Positions 16,718-23,373 of a stretch of 23,478 nucleotides of DNA are shown piece by piece; the stretch's first letter is position 1, and the number at the start of each line of letters is the position of its first letter. The DNA comes from Candidatus Curtissbacteria bacterium (GTDB lineage: Bacteria > Patescibacteriota > Microgenomatia > Curtissbacterales > GWA2-41-24), in the NCBI GenBank assembly GCA_030688205.1, contig JAUYIQ010000022.1:1-23478 (forward strand). Direction: 5' to 3'. The notes below the pieces were generated by a model. It made no database searches, was not told the origin of the DNA, and was given only the letters and a program-made list of their open reading frames with translations. The translations under genes were made by a program, and so were the position numbers.

Positions 16718-17627
16718 GTTTATTTTTTAACATTACAATTTTGTTTCTTGTATGAAGTGTTTGGTTTAAGTTTTTAAGGTTCCATAAAAGTGCATGGAGT
16801 ATCGGAAAGACAATTTTTTTGCGGGACTGAAGATAACAGAAAATGGGAGCAAATAACAGCTGGGTGGGGAAGAAGACAAGATTTTGGAGAGGGTTTGCAT
16901 AGAGCAACATAAAACGGAATTTGCCTTTGTAGTGATCAAAAAGCCTTTGGTAATTGATCTTTTTATCGTTGGTTCTAAATTCCTTAACCCAAACTACTGA
17001 TTCGGGACAAAATATTACTTTAAAGCCGGCAGCTTTTGTGCGGAAACAGAATTCATAATCTTCAGCTCCGTACGGACCAAATTTTTCATCGGTAAGGCCA
17101 ATTTTTTCAATTACTTTTCTTTTGATTAGCATTGAGGCTCCGGTGACAACGTCAACTTCGGAAATTTTATCCGAAGGTGTTTTACGGAAGGAGTGATAGC
17201 CAATAAAAAGGTTGACTTTCAGATGATTTATCATTGGAGTTTTGGGGCGGTCAGAAAAATAGAGCCTTCCGCCCGCAATGCCAACTTTTTGGTCGCTTTG
17301 TGCGGCAATGATTAGTATTTTGAGGCAGTCTTTGGCAAAAATTACATCGTCGTTGGTTTGAAAAATATATTTTCCTTTTGATTTTTTAATTGCAAGATTT
17401 AAGGCGGCCGGAATGCCTTTATTTTGAGGAAATGAAAAAAGTTTAACATTGGGAAAGTATTTTTTGACCACTTGGAAAGTGCCGTCGCTGCTGCCGTTGT
17501 CAACAACAATTATTTCCATTTTGGTTTTGGGATAGTTGACAGATTTTAGGGATGTTAAGGTCTTTTTAAGAAGAGGTCTTCTGTTGAAGGTGGGAATGAT
17601 TACAGAAACAAACGGAAACTTTTCCAT
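16704..17627 (-). CDS. GT2-family glycosyltransferase (rhamnosyltransferase-like)
   Basis: A 307-residue GT-A enzyme: SVIIPTFNRRPLL (8-20), VVDNGSSDGT (41-50), the acidic metal-site motif TNDDV (91-95), VTGASMLIKR (161-170) and EDYEFCFR (189-196). The order and spacing fit the WbbL/rhamnosyltransferase branch of GT2. A hydrophobic C-terminal stretch (about 238-277, FMLLYANPLQNLVFFPTQLL) suggests attachment to the membrane. Translation starts three bases after the TGA of the methyltransferase gene, and the end overlaps the GT-C-like gene by 14 bases. It probably extends a lipid-linked glycan in the cytoplasm. Acceptor and sugar cannot be predicted from these motifs. Confidence 0.9.
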   Translation of the reverse strand: MEKFPFVSVIIPTFNRRPLLKKTLTSLKSVNYPKTKMEIIVVDNGSSDGTFQVVKKYFPNVKLFSFPQNKGIPAALNLAIKKSKGKYIFQTNDDVIFAKDCLKILIIAAQSDQKVGIAGGRLYFSDRPKTPMINHLKVNLFIGYHSFRKTPSDKISEVDVVTGASMLIKRKVIEKIGLTDEKFGPYGAEDYEFCFRTKAAGFKVIFCPESVVWVKEFRTNDKKINYQRLFDHYKGKFRFMLLYANPLQNLVFFPTQLLFAPIFCYLQSRKKIVFPILHALLWNLKNLNQTLHTRNKIVMLKNKHVIS

Positions 17628-17630
17628 TTT

Positions 17631-18650
17631 TCAGATATTGGGATAAAGTTTTTTTCTAAGGACAGGATTTAGCAGGAAAATTACCTTATCTTTTATTGGA
17701 TAAGTTTGTTTGCAGGATTTACAGTTAAAAGTTGAGATGTTTCTTGAAAGCTTTTTGCGGCATTTGGGGCAAGCCAGGAGGTCATAGACGTTTTTGACAG
17801 TTGGAGGATTTTGAGGTTTTTTGATTTTTGCGAGGGCGGTGATGCCGCCACCTTGGAGACCGATGAGGAAGCGAGTTAAGGGGTTGATAAACTGATTATT
17901 TCTGCCGACTTTTGATTTGGGTCCAAAAAAGACAGGTTCATAAATAGTTTCTATTTCCTCGAACATTTTTAAGCAAGATTGCCAGGTGGAGACAGGGAAT
18001 ACATTTTCAAGAATCCCGTATCTTGTTTCACTTGCGCCCAAAGTTGATAAAAAGGGAAGAATAAAAAGTTTTTTCAGGATTTTTTCATATTTGGTCAAAT
18101 TGAAATCCCGACGCCAAACAGGAAGATTTACTGTTTGCTTTACAGGTTCCTCACTGAAAAAGACATAGCCGTTGTTCGCAGTTACCCTTTTCATTTCTTC
18201 AAGAGTTTTCCGTGGATCGGGGAAGTGATGAAGTGTTTCGAAGGCGAAAACAAAGGGGAGAGAGTTGTCGGCAAAGGGTAAATTTTCGGCATCGGCGCAA
18301 ATAAGAACGGGCAGTTTATTGAGTTTGAGTTTTTTGGCGAAATAGGCGGCACTTTTCAAGCTTTCAAAGGAAATATCAAGGGCAAATCCGGGGCTTTTAA
18401 ATCCGGATGACAACAAAGAGGCACGCTGGCATTTTTCGGCACCTATTTCCAGAAAAGGGGAAAGGGTAAGATTGCGCTTTTGCAAGTTTTTGAATATTTT
18501 TCTTGAAGAGTCGACCCGTTCTTTTAATACGTCCAATATTTGTTTTTGATCCGGTTGTCCCGGAAAGGATTTATTTTTTCCGAGGTGCTGATCGACAAGT
18601 TTTTGCCTGAAGACAACCTCCCCAAATTTTGATTTTTGCGGCTGCCTCAT
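17631..18650 (-). CDS. Class I methyltransferase fused to a C-terminal Trm112-like zinc ribbon
   Basis: A 339-residue protein. The methyltransferase part has motif I FLEIGAEKCQRASLL (66-80), in which the usual GxGxG is degenerate (GAEKC). Acidic strand-2 residue D92 (ALDIS) follows, then CADAENLPFADNSLPFVFAF (118-137) and the LHHFPDPRKTLEEMKRV block (140-156). The C-terminal ~50 residues form a four-cysteine ribbon, CPKC (294-297) and CKSC (310-313), followed by YPIKDKVIFLL. That pattern is typical of Trm112-like domains, which elsewhere activate methyltransferases in trans. Here activator and enzyme would be one chain. Context is glycan synthesis: the GT2 gene follows after three bases, and a 44-base gap lies upstream. 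Substrate unknown. Confidence 0.85.
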   Translation of the reverse strand: MRQPQKSKFGEVVFRQKLVDQHLGKNKSFPGQPDQKQILDVLKERVDSSRKIFKNLQKRNLTLSPFLEIGAEKCQRASLLSSGFKSPGFALDISFESLKSAAYFAKKLKLNKLPVLICADAENLPFADNSLPFVFAFETLHHFPDPRKTLEEMKRVTANNGYVFFSEEPVKQTVNLPVWRRDFNLTKYEKILKKLFILPFLSTLGASETRYGILENVFPVSTWQSCLKMFEEIETIYEPVFFGPKSKVGRNNQFINPLTRFLIGLQGGGITALAKIKKPQNPPTVKNVYDLLACPKCRKKLSRNISTFNCKSCKQTYPIKDKVIFLLNPVLRKKLYPNI

Positions 18651-18694
18651 TGTTATTTCAAAGATTTTGACATAAGTTTTTTCTACTTACAAAT

Positions 18695-19486
18695 TTATCT
18701 TAAATATCCCCAGATAAAACCGCTTGCAGCACTTATATATTCCAATGTTTTCAAAGTAAACATACCCATGGAGAGAAAAGGGTGCAGGATGATTTTTTTG
18801 TAATTTTTAAAAAACGTGGGTCTAAGGATATAGGAGAGAGAGTTTTTTGGATATTTTTTGACATAATGTTTAAGGTTTCGGCCATAGTAGAATTTTTTCT
18901 TCATCAACTCGGGCAATGAGAGAGGACCTTCGTGGTGAATCAAAAAGCTTTGACAATGGGCGGGAGTAATGTCCAGTTTTTTAAGTCTTTGAGAGAGGTC
19001 CCAGTCTTCTGCCGCATAAAGATTTTTGTTATAGCCTTTAAGTTTAACAAAAAGATTTTTTTTAAAGAAACGAGGCGCTGAAATAAGGTTATCGTTTGCG
19101 TAAAGCGATTTTTCAAAATCGCGGCATTTTGACCAGAAAGCAAGGTGTGGGATCTTTTCGGGAATGGAAACGACTCCAGATTTATATGAAAGACAATCCA
19201 TGATCAAATTTTTGGTAAGCTGCATGTCAGCATCTACAAAAAGCAGGAATTCGCCTTTGGCTTTTTGGGCACCCAAATTTCTTTGTGCAGAGCGTTCCGG
19301 ACCCTTGAGAAAAATCTTTCGTGTAAACTTTTTGGCAATTTCTACAGTTTTGTCTTCGGAAAAGTTGTCAACCACAATTATTTCCATTTTTTTATAAGCT
19401 TGTTTTTGGCAGCTTGAAAGACATCTTTTTATATTCTTCTGCTCATTTTTTGTAGCGACAATTATGGAGACCAGACTAGGGTTCAT
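18695..19486 (-). CDS. GT2-family glycosyltransferase
   Basis: A GT-A enzyme of 263 residues from the ATG at 19484-19486. An in-frame TTG at 19501 would add five residues. I prefer the ATG, which overlaps the stop of the upstream fusion gene by 11 bases. Motifs: VSIIVATKNEQKNI (6-19), IIVVDNFSEDKT (36-47), RSAQRNLGAQKAKGEFLLF (65-83), DADM DXD (85-88) and AAEDWDLSQRL (158-168). The C-terminus is hydrophobic, ending SAASGFIWGY. It resembles small family 2 enzymes that decorate lipid-linked sugars in archaeal and CPR clusters. Donor and acceptor are unknown. Confidence 0.88.
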   Translation of the reverse strand: MNPSLVSIIVATKNEQKNIKRCLSSCQKQAYKKMEIIVVDNFSEDKTVEIAKKFTRKIFLKGPERSAQRNLGAQKAKGEFLLFVDADMQLTKNLIMDCLSYKSGVVSIPEKIPHLAFWSKCRDFEKSLYANDNLISAPRFFKKNLFVKLKGYNKNLYAAEDWDLSQRLKKLDITPAHCQSFLIHHEGPLSLPELMKKKFYYGRNLKHYVKKYPKNSLSYILRPTFFKNYKKIILHPFLSMGMFTLKTLEYISAASGFIWGYLR

Positions 19487-21983
19487 ATCTGTAAATTTCA
19501 AAATCTCGGAACTTTGTTGATGATATCTGCTTATGAGTTTCTTGAATTTCTTGTTTAAATTGATGAACTTTTTCTTTGTGAATGTCTGAAGGGATTTCCA
19601 GAAGCCAGAATTCTTTTGAAATAAGCGCTTGAGGATCTTGAGGGTAATAGTTTAATAAATTCTTATTAGTGCTATTGACATAGAGAGAGTCGATTGCTGC
19701 TCTGTGCTCAAACTGAGGGAAAAGATAGGAAAAATAAATGTAGGTTGTAAATTCCGTGTGTATCAACAAGTCTCCCGGTTTTAAGTTTTTTTGAATGAAT
19801 GTTTTTTCCGGCGGAATTGGTTTTCCGGTGAAGAAGGTAAATGCGGCAAGGACCGAAACGGCGGCAAGGCAGAAATATAGAAAAGTAAATTTTTGTGATT
19901 TGGAAATAATTTGAGCAAGCAATATGTAGAAGGGGATAGAAAAAATGATCAATCCTCTAAGGCTAAAAATCGAGGCTATTGCAGAAGAGAAAATTACGGT
20001 AATAACCGGCGCAAAAATTAGGGGAATTGTCAGGACAAGATACTTTTCTTTGATTTTGAGAAACATTAGAAGAATTACAATTGATGAAGCAGAGAATAAG
20101 AGCAATAAAAGATTCGTTAAGTTCAAGTCCCAATAGGGATAAAGGTTGGTTAGCTGTGCGAGACTAAGGGGAAAGGAATAGGTAATCGGAATTGAAAGGA
20201 TTTTGGTAATCGAGACGGAGGGAAGGGCGTTTTGGGAACCGGATTCAAGAGTTTGTCTATAAAAGAGTAAAGGGAGAGTGAGAGTGCCTGAAATCACAAA
20301 GCAGAGGAGAAGAGTTCTTAGTCTGGTTTGGCGGACCTTTTTTTGGATTAGTGAGTAGAGGATGAAGCAAAAGGAGAGAATCGGGAAGAGGTAATAGGTG
20401 TGGTTGCCAATTGCGGATGCGAAGACGAGAGACATCCTATTTTTTTTCGAGTCGTTTTTGAGAAAATTGACAAAGGAGATGAAAATTAAAAGGCTGATAA
20501 AGATAGCTAATGAGTAAAGTCTTAGACTTGCACTGTAATAGATTTGGGCCGGAGAGAGGGCAAAAATTAGAGCAGATAAAATTGCAATTTTGCAGTTGAA
20601 AATTTTCTTTGCCAAATGAGCTGCAAGAAAAATTGAAAAAGTGCCTAAGGTTACCGGTAAGATGCGAAGAAGAATATAATCGGTTGTAAATTTTTCAAGG
20701 AAATTTAATATCAGATGCCAGAGAGGGGGATAAAAGTTGAGAGTGGCGCGAAGCATTTGGGAGACAGGTTTTTGCGCAACAAAAATATCATAAGTCTCGT
20801 CATAACCTCCCAGAGGTAAAATCAGAGCAAAGGCCAGGCGAATTAAAGCTCCGGTAAATGTTATTGCCAGTATCCACCTAAAAAGTCCGTCTTTTGGGGT
20901 AATTTTTGATTTTTGGTTTTTGGAGACAAATTGATAAAAATCCTGATAGCATTTGTCCCAGGAAAAATTTTTACTAGACTGGTAACCGGCTTTGGCAATT
21001 TTTGTTCTTTTTCTTTCATTTTTCAAAATATCTATTGCGGCTTGCGCAAGCTCTCTTGGATTAGTTACCAGGATACCGTTTTGGCCGTTTTTAATCGCAT
21101 CTTTGAGGCCGGGCACGTTGTAAGCAACCGGAATGCAACCCAAAGCGTTTGCCTCTGTGGCTACCAAACACCAGCCTTCTCTAACGGAAGGTATTAAAAC
21201 GATCTTAGCTTTTTTCAATAAAGATATTTTCTGTTTCTCGGAAACAAAACCTTCAAATTTTACAGCCCTTTTTAATTTCTGCTTTTCAATTTCTTTTTTC
21301 AATAAATTTACATATGCCGTGTGTCCTCTCCCAACAATTGAAAATCTAATCTTCGGATACACCCCATTTATTATTTTGAAGGCAGAAATAGCATCCTTTG
21401 GTCTCTTGGCTTTTGTCAATCTTCCAATAAAGAGGATTAAATCCTGTTTTTTAAGAGGGAATTGTGGCTTAAAATCAATACCCGGAGTGTAAGTTGTTAC
21501 ATTTTTAAACCCTAACTTACTTAAGTCTTTTTTTGTGGAATTTGAAAGGGCAATTGTTGGAGTATTTTTATAAAGTTTTAGCCACAAAGGTTCAAGAATA
21601 TAGCCGAAAAAACTCAAAGGGAAAGCTAAATGTCTAAACCAATATTCCTTTGCAAGTTGATGAATTAAAACTCTAGATTTATTCTTAGCATAAAAAATAC
21701 TAAAAAAGGGGATTGTGTTTATTTCATCAATAATAAGATCAAAATCTTTGTGTTTTAAATAATAAAGGAAGGTATAAAGACGGCAGGTTAGATGATTACC
21801 TTTCCTAATAATTGATACTCCCCGAAGTCTTTCACCTTCAGGTGCTTTTTTGAATTTTGAAGTGAAAATTGTAACCTTATTGCCTTCTTTTGCAAGCCGG
21901 CTTGCTATTTCGATTGCAACTTTTTCCGCTCCACCTGCTTGGGGGTTTTTAATATCACGCCAGGAAAGCCAGAGAATCCTCAT
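19476..21983 (-). CDS. Bifunctional fusion: cytoplasmic GT4 glycosyltransferase plus GT-C (PMT/GT39-like) membrane enzyme
   Basis: An 835-residue protein. Residues 1-about 355 are a complete GT4 enzyme: GGAEKVAIEIASRLA (17-31), YTPGID (165-170), LFIGRLTKAKRP (184-195), SIVGRGH (215-221) and an intact E-x7-E (REGWCLVATE; E269, E277). After a charged linker, residues about 368-755 carry about ten membrane helices. The first outer loop has GGYDETYDIF (392-401; D395, E396), followed by SPAQIYYSASLRLYSL (477-492), both typical of PMT_2/GT39 or ArnT-like enzymes. These use polyprenyl-phosphate sugars on the outer face. A soluble tail follows. The reading frame is continuous. One chain would thus act on both sides of the membrane. 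It lies 23 bases after the DPM/ALG5-like GT2, a possible donor source. Confidence 0.92.
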   Translation of the reverse strand: MRILWLSWRDIKNPQAGGAEKVAIEIASRLAKEGNKVTIFTSKFKKAPEGERLRGVSIIRKGNHLTCRLYTFLYYLKHKDFDLIIDEINTIPFFSIFYAKNKSRVLIHQLAKEYWFRHLAFPLSFFGYILEPLWLKLYKNTPTIALSNSTKKDLSKLGFKNVTTYTPGIDFKPQFPLKKQDLILFIGRLTKAKRPKDAISAFKIINGVYPKIRFSIVGRGHTAYVNLLKKEIEKQKLKRAVKFEGFVSEKQKISLLKKAKIVLIPSVREGWCLVATEANALGCIPVAYNVPGLKDAIKNGQNGILVTNPRELAQAAIDILKNERKRTKIAKAGYQSSKNFSWDKCYQDFYQFVSKNQKSKITPKDGLFRWILAITFTGALIRLAFALILPLGGYDETYDIFVAQKPVSQMLRATLNFYPPLWHLILNFLEKFTTDYILLRILPVTLGTFSIFLAAHLAKKIFNCKIAILSALIFALSPAQIYYSASLRLYSLAIFISLLIFISFVNFLKNDSKKNRMSLVFASAIGNHTYYLFPILSFCFILYSLIQKKVRQTRLRTLLLCFVISGTLTLPLLFYRQTLESGSQNALPSVSITKILSIPITYSFPLSLAQLTNLYPYWDLNLTNLLLLLFSASSIVILLMFLKIKEKYLVLTIPLIFAPVITVIFSSAIASIFSLRGLIIFSIPFYILLAQIISKSQKFTFLYFCLAAVSVLAAFTFFTGKPIPPEKTFIQKNLKPGDLLIHTEFTTYIYFSYLFPQFEHRAAIDSLYVNSTNKNLLNYYPQDPQALISKEFWLLEIPSDIHKEKVHQFKQEIQETHKQISSTKFRDFEIYRYEP

Positions 21984-22006
21984 TTATACTTACTGGGCAG
22001 AGGGGT

Positions 22007-22882
22007 TTAGGTAAAAGCTTTTATCGGAGTTATTATATTCTCATTATTTTCGAGATAATAGTGGGGTTTTTGATAGTATTTGAGAAAGTTTTTTCTGTAG
22101 AAAATTGCAAATGTATCCTGGAGGATAGCCATAATTGATCCAAGATTTATTGTAGATGAAAAATTGTAATCTAATTTAATTGGTGCTTCGGTTATCTTAT
22201 CGTATCCAAGCATACTCGCGACTACTAAAAGTTCCAGATCGAATGCATATTTTTTAACTACAACCCGAGGTAAGCTTTCTGCTAAAACTTCTCTTTTAAA
22301 AACTTTAATACCGACTTGGGTATCGGAAAGATTAAGCTTAAAAAGCATACCGGCCAAAATTTGGTAAGTTTTGCTCATAAAACGGCGCGAGAGAGGATAA
22401 GAAACCTGGGACTTGGGATGTCTTTTTGAGCCGATGACAATATCTGAGTCTGTGGATTCAAACTGATTTAATAATACAGGCAGATTATTGGGATTTAAAT
22501 CCAAATCAGAATCAGCGAAAGCTACGACATCTCCTGAACTTTTTTTGAATCCGTAGTAGAGAGCAAATCCTTTGCCTTGATTTAGGTTGTAAGAGAAGAT
22601 TTTTATTCTTTGCGTATTGCCATTAAATTTTTTGCTGCGAATTGCTTCACGAAGGGTGTGATCGCATGAAGCATCGTCTACGACAATAATTTCCCAATCA
22701 TAAACTTGATGTTTTAGGAGCTCTACATAGGAAGAAACAACTTTAAAGACCTCCGTATCTTTGTTGTAAGCGGGGAGTATGACTGAAAGCTTGTGGTGCT
22801 TGGGCATTTTCGGTCTAATTCCAGTATCAGTATTGGGTGATGTATTGTCAAGGGATGTGTTAGCCGCTTTTGAGGTTGACAT
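22007..22882 (-). CDS. DPM/ALG5-like GT2, probable polyprenyl-phosphate sugar synthase (start uncertain)
   Basis: A 291-residue protein from the first ATG (22880-22882). An in-frame GTG at 22924 is possible, and the ATG at 22807 would start directly before the fold (MPKHHKLSVILPAYN). Motifs counted from 22882: SVILPAYN (33-40), IIVVDDASCDHT (65-76), NQGKGFALYYG (101-111), ADSDLDLNP (123-131), DTQVGIKVFKR (187-197) and FDLELLVVA (214-222). This is the order of dolichol-phosphate mannose/glucose synthases. The residues before M(22807) are rich in Ser, Thr and Asn and look unlike the family. A promoter-like sequence (22823-22851) lies inside this extension and would favour the short 266-residue form. 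It is first in the 22882-15143 block, next to the GT-C fusion that may use its product. Confidence 0.85.
   Translation of the reverse strand: MSTSKAANTSLDNTSPNTDTGIRPKMPKHHKLSVILPAYNKDTEVFKVVSSYVELLKHQVYDWEIIVVDDASCDHTLREAIRSKKFNGNTQRIKIFSYNLNQGKGFALYYGFKKSSGDVVAFADSDLDLNPNNLPVLLNQFESTDSDIVIGSKRHPKSQVSYPLSRRFMSKTYQILAGMLFKLNLSDTQVGIKVFKREVLAESLPRVVVKKYAFDLELLVVASMLGYDKITEAPIKLDYNFSSTINLGSIMAILQDTFAIFYRKNFLKYYQKPHYYLENNENIITPIKAFT
22823..22851 (-). promoter_or_regulatory. Candidate sigma70-type promoter for the DPM-like GT2 and downstream block
   Basis: On the minus strand a perfect TTGACA (22846-22851) is followed after 17 bases by GATACT (22823-22828, 4 of 6). The start would be near 22816, 8-9 bases before the ATG at 22807. 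The site lies inside the longer open reading frame, so promoter and longer CDS start are in competition. Confidence 0.45.
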
Positions 22883-22924
22883 AAGTTGAACTTGGTTGAT
22901 ATACTGCGTGGCAGTGTTAATCAC

Positions 22925-23066
22925 TCAGAGTGAGATCTAATTTTTTGATGTTGAAATTATCTATTTCCACAACAATTTTGGGCTATTTGGCGCCTTAAAT
23001 TAGTTCTCACGATTAAAAATTAAAATACTGGATTCGCGGTGCAAGCTTGGACCTGCATTTCGACGC
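22925..23066. other. Intergenic region upstream of tRNA-Ala without a 16S 3' end
   Basis: These 142 bases separate the minus-strand GT2 from the tRNA. No conserved 16S tail (GTAACAAGGTAGCC, GGATCACCTCC) is present. The rRNA promoter should lie here. TAAAAT at 23021-23026 is a possible -10, but no convincing -35 is found at 16-18 bases. Confidence 0.5.
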
Positions 23067-23139
23067 GGGCCCGTAGTTCACCTGGTAGAACACCCCACTT
23101 GCACTGGGGAGGTAAGCGGTTCGAGTCCGCTCGGGTCCA
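23067..23139 (+). tRNA. tRNA-Ala (anticodon TGC)
   Basis: A complete 73-base cloverleaf. Acceptor GGGCCCG (23067-23073) pairs with CGGGTCC (23132-23138) and contains the G3-U70 pair that identifies alanine tRNAs. D-stem GTTC/GAAC; anticodon stem CCCCA/TGGGG with loop CTTGCAC, anticodon TGC at 23100-23102; variable AGGTA; T-stem AGCGG/CCGCT with loop TTCGAGT. The discriminator is A (23139). The 3' CCA is not encoded (ACAT follows). It lies 234 bases before the 23S gene, presumably in one transcript. Confidence 0.97.
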
Positions 23140-23373
23140 CATGATAGCCTGCGAAGCAGGCACGCACCTTAACAACTGAATTTGATGTAAGTGCGTCAAA
23201 ACAAAAGTTGCTATCAGATTTTTTTGCTGAAGCAAATAAAATCATTATTTGCAACTTTGTTTTTCCTTTTCAAAATTTGCGTAGCAAATTTTGGTTATGA
23301 GTGAAAAATAGTTTTGACGTTAGAAATACTTTGTACTCATCTTAATCGTCGTTTCGACGATCTGGTACAGAGT
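23140..23373 (+). other. Hairpin-rich tRNA-Ala/23S spacer
   Basis: No gene is visible in these 234 bases. Inverted repeats: GCCTGC/GCAGGC with loop GAA (23147-23161); ACGCAC/GTGCGT (23162-23167/23191-23196) enclosing a boxA-like CTTAACAA (23168-23175); AAAGTTGC/GCAACTTT (23204-23211/23251-23258), which competes with GCAAATAA/TTATTTGC (23232-23252). A perfect 10-bp CAAAATTTGC/GCAAATTTTG with loop GTA (23271-23293) and a perfect 7-bp ATCGTCG/CGACGAT with loop TTT (23345-23361) follow. The last is nested within CTTTGTAC/GTACAGAG (23329-23372, one G-U pair). They probably guide rRNA processing and antitermination; this is inference. Confidence 0.7.
23163..23175 (+). promoter_or_regulatory. boxA-like antitermination element
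   Basis: The core CCTTAACAA (23167-23175) differs by one base from the E. coli rRNA boxA core CTTTAACAA, and it lies in the loop of an ACGCAC/GTGCGT stem in an rRNA leader. NusB/S10 recruitment is the known role of boxA; the match is short, so confidence is modest. Confidence 0.4.

Noticed and set aside
23020..23235. Open reading frame on the minus strand, 71 codons
   Set aside because: It runs antisense through the tRNA-Ala gene, has no family resemblance, and is explained by the tRNA and spacer.
23314..23342. TTGACG as a promoter -35 directly before 23S
   Set aside because: No -10-like hexamer is found 16-18 bases downstream; the region is better explained by the stem at 23329-23372.
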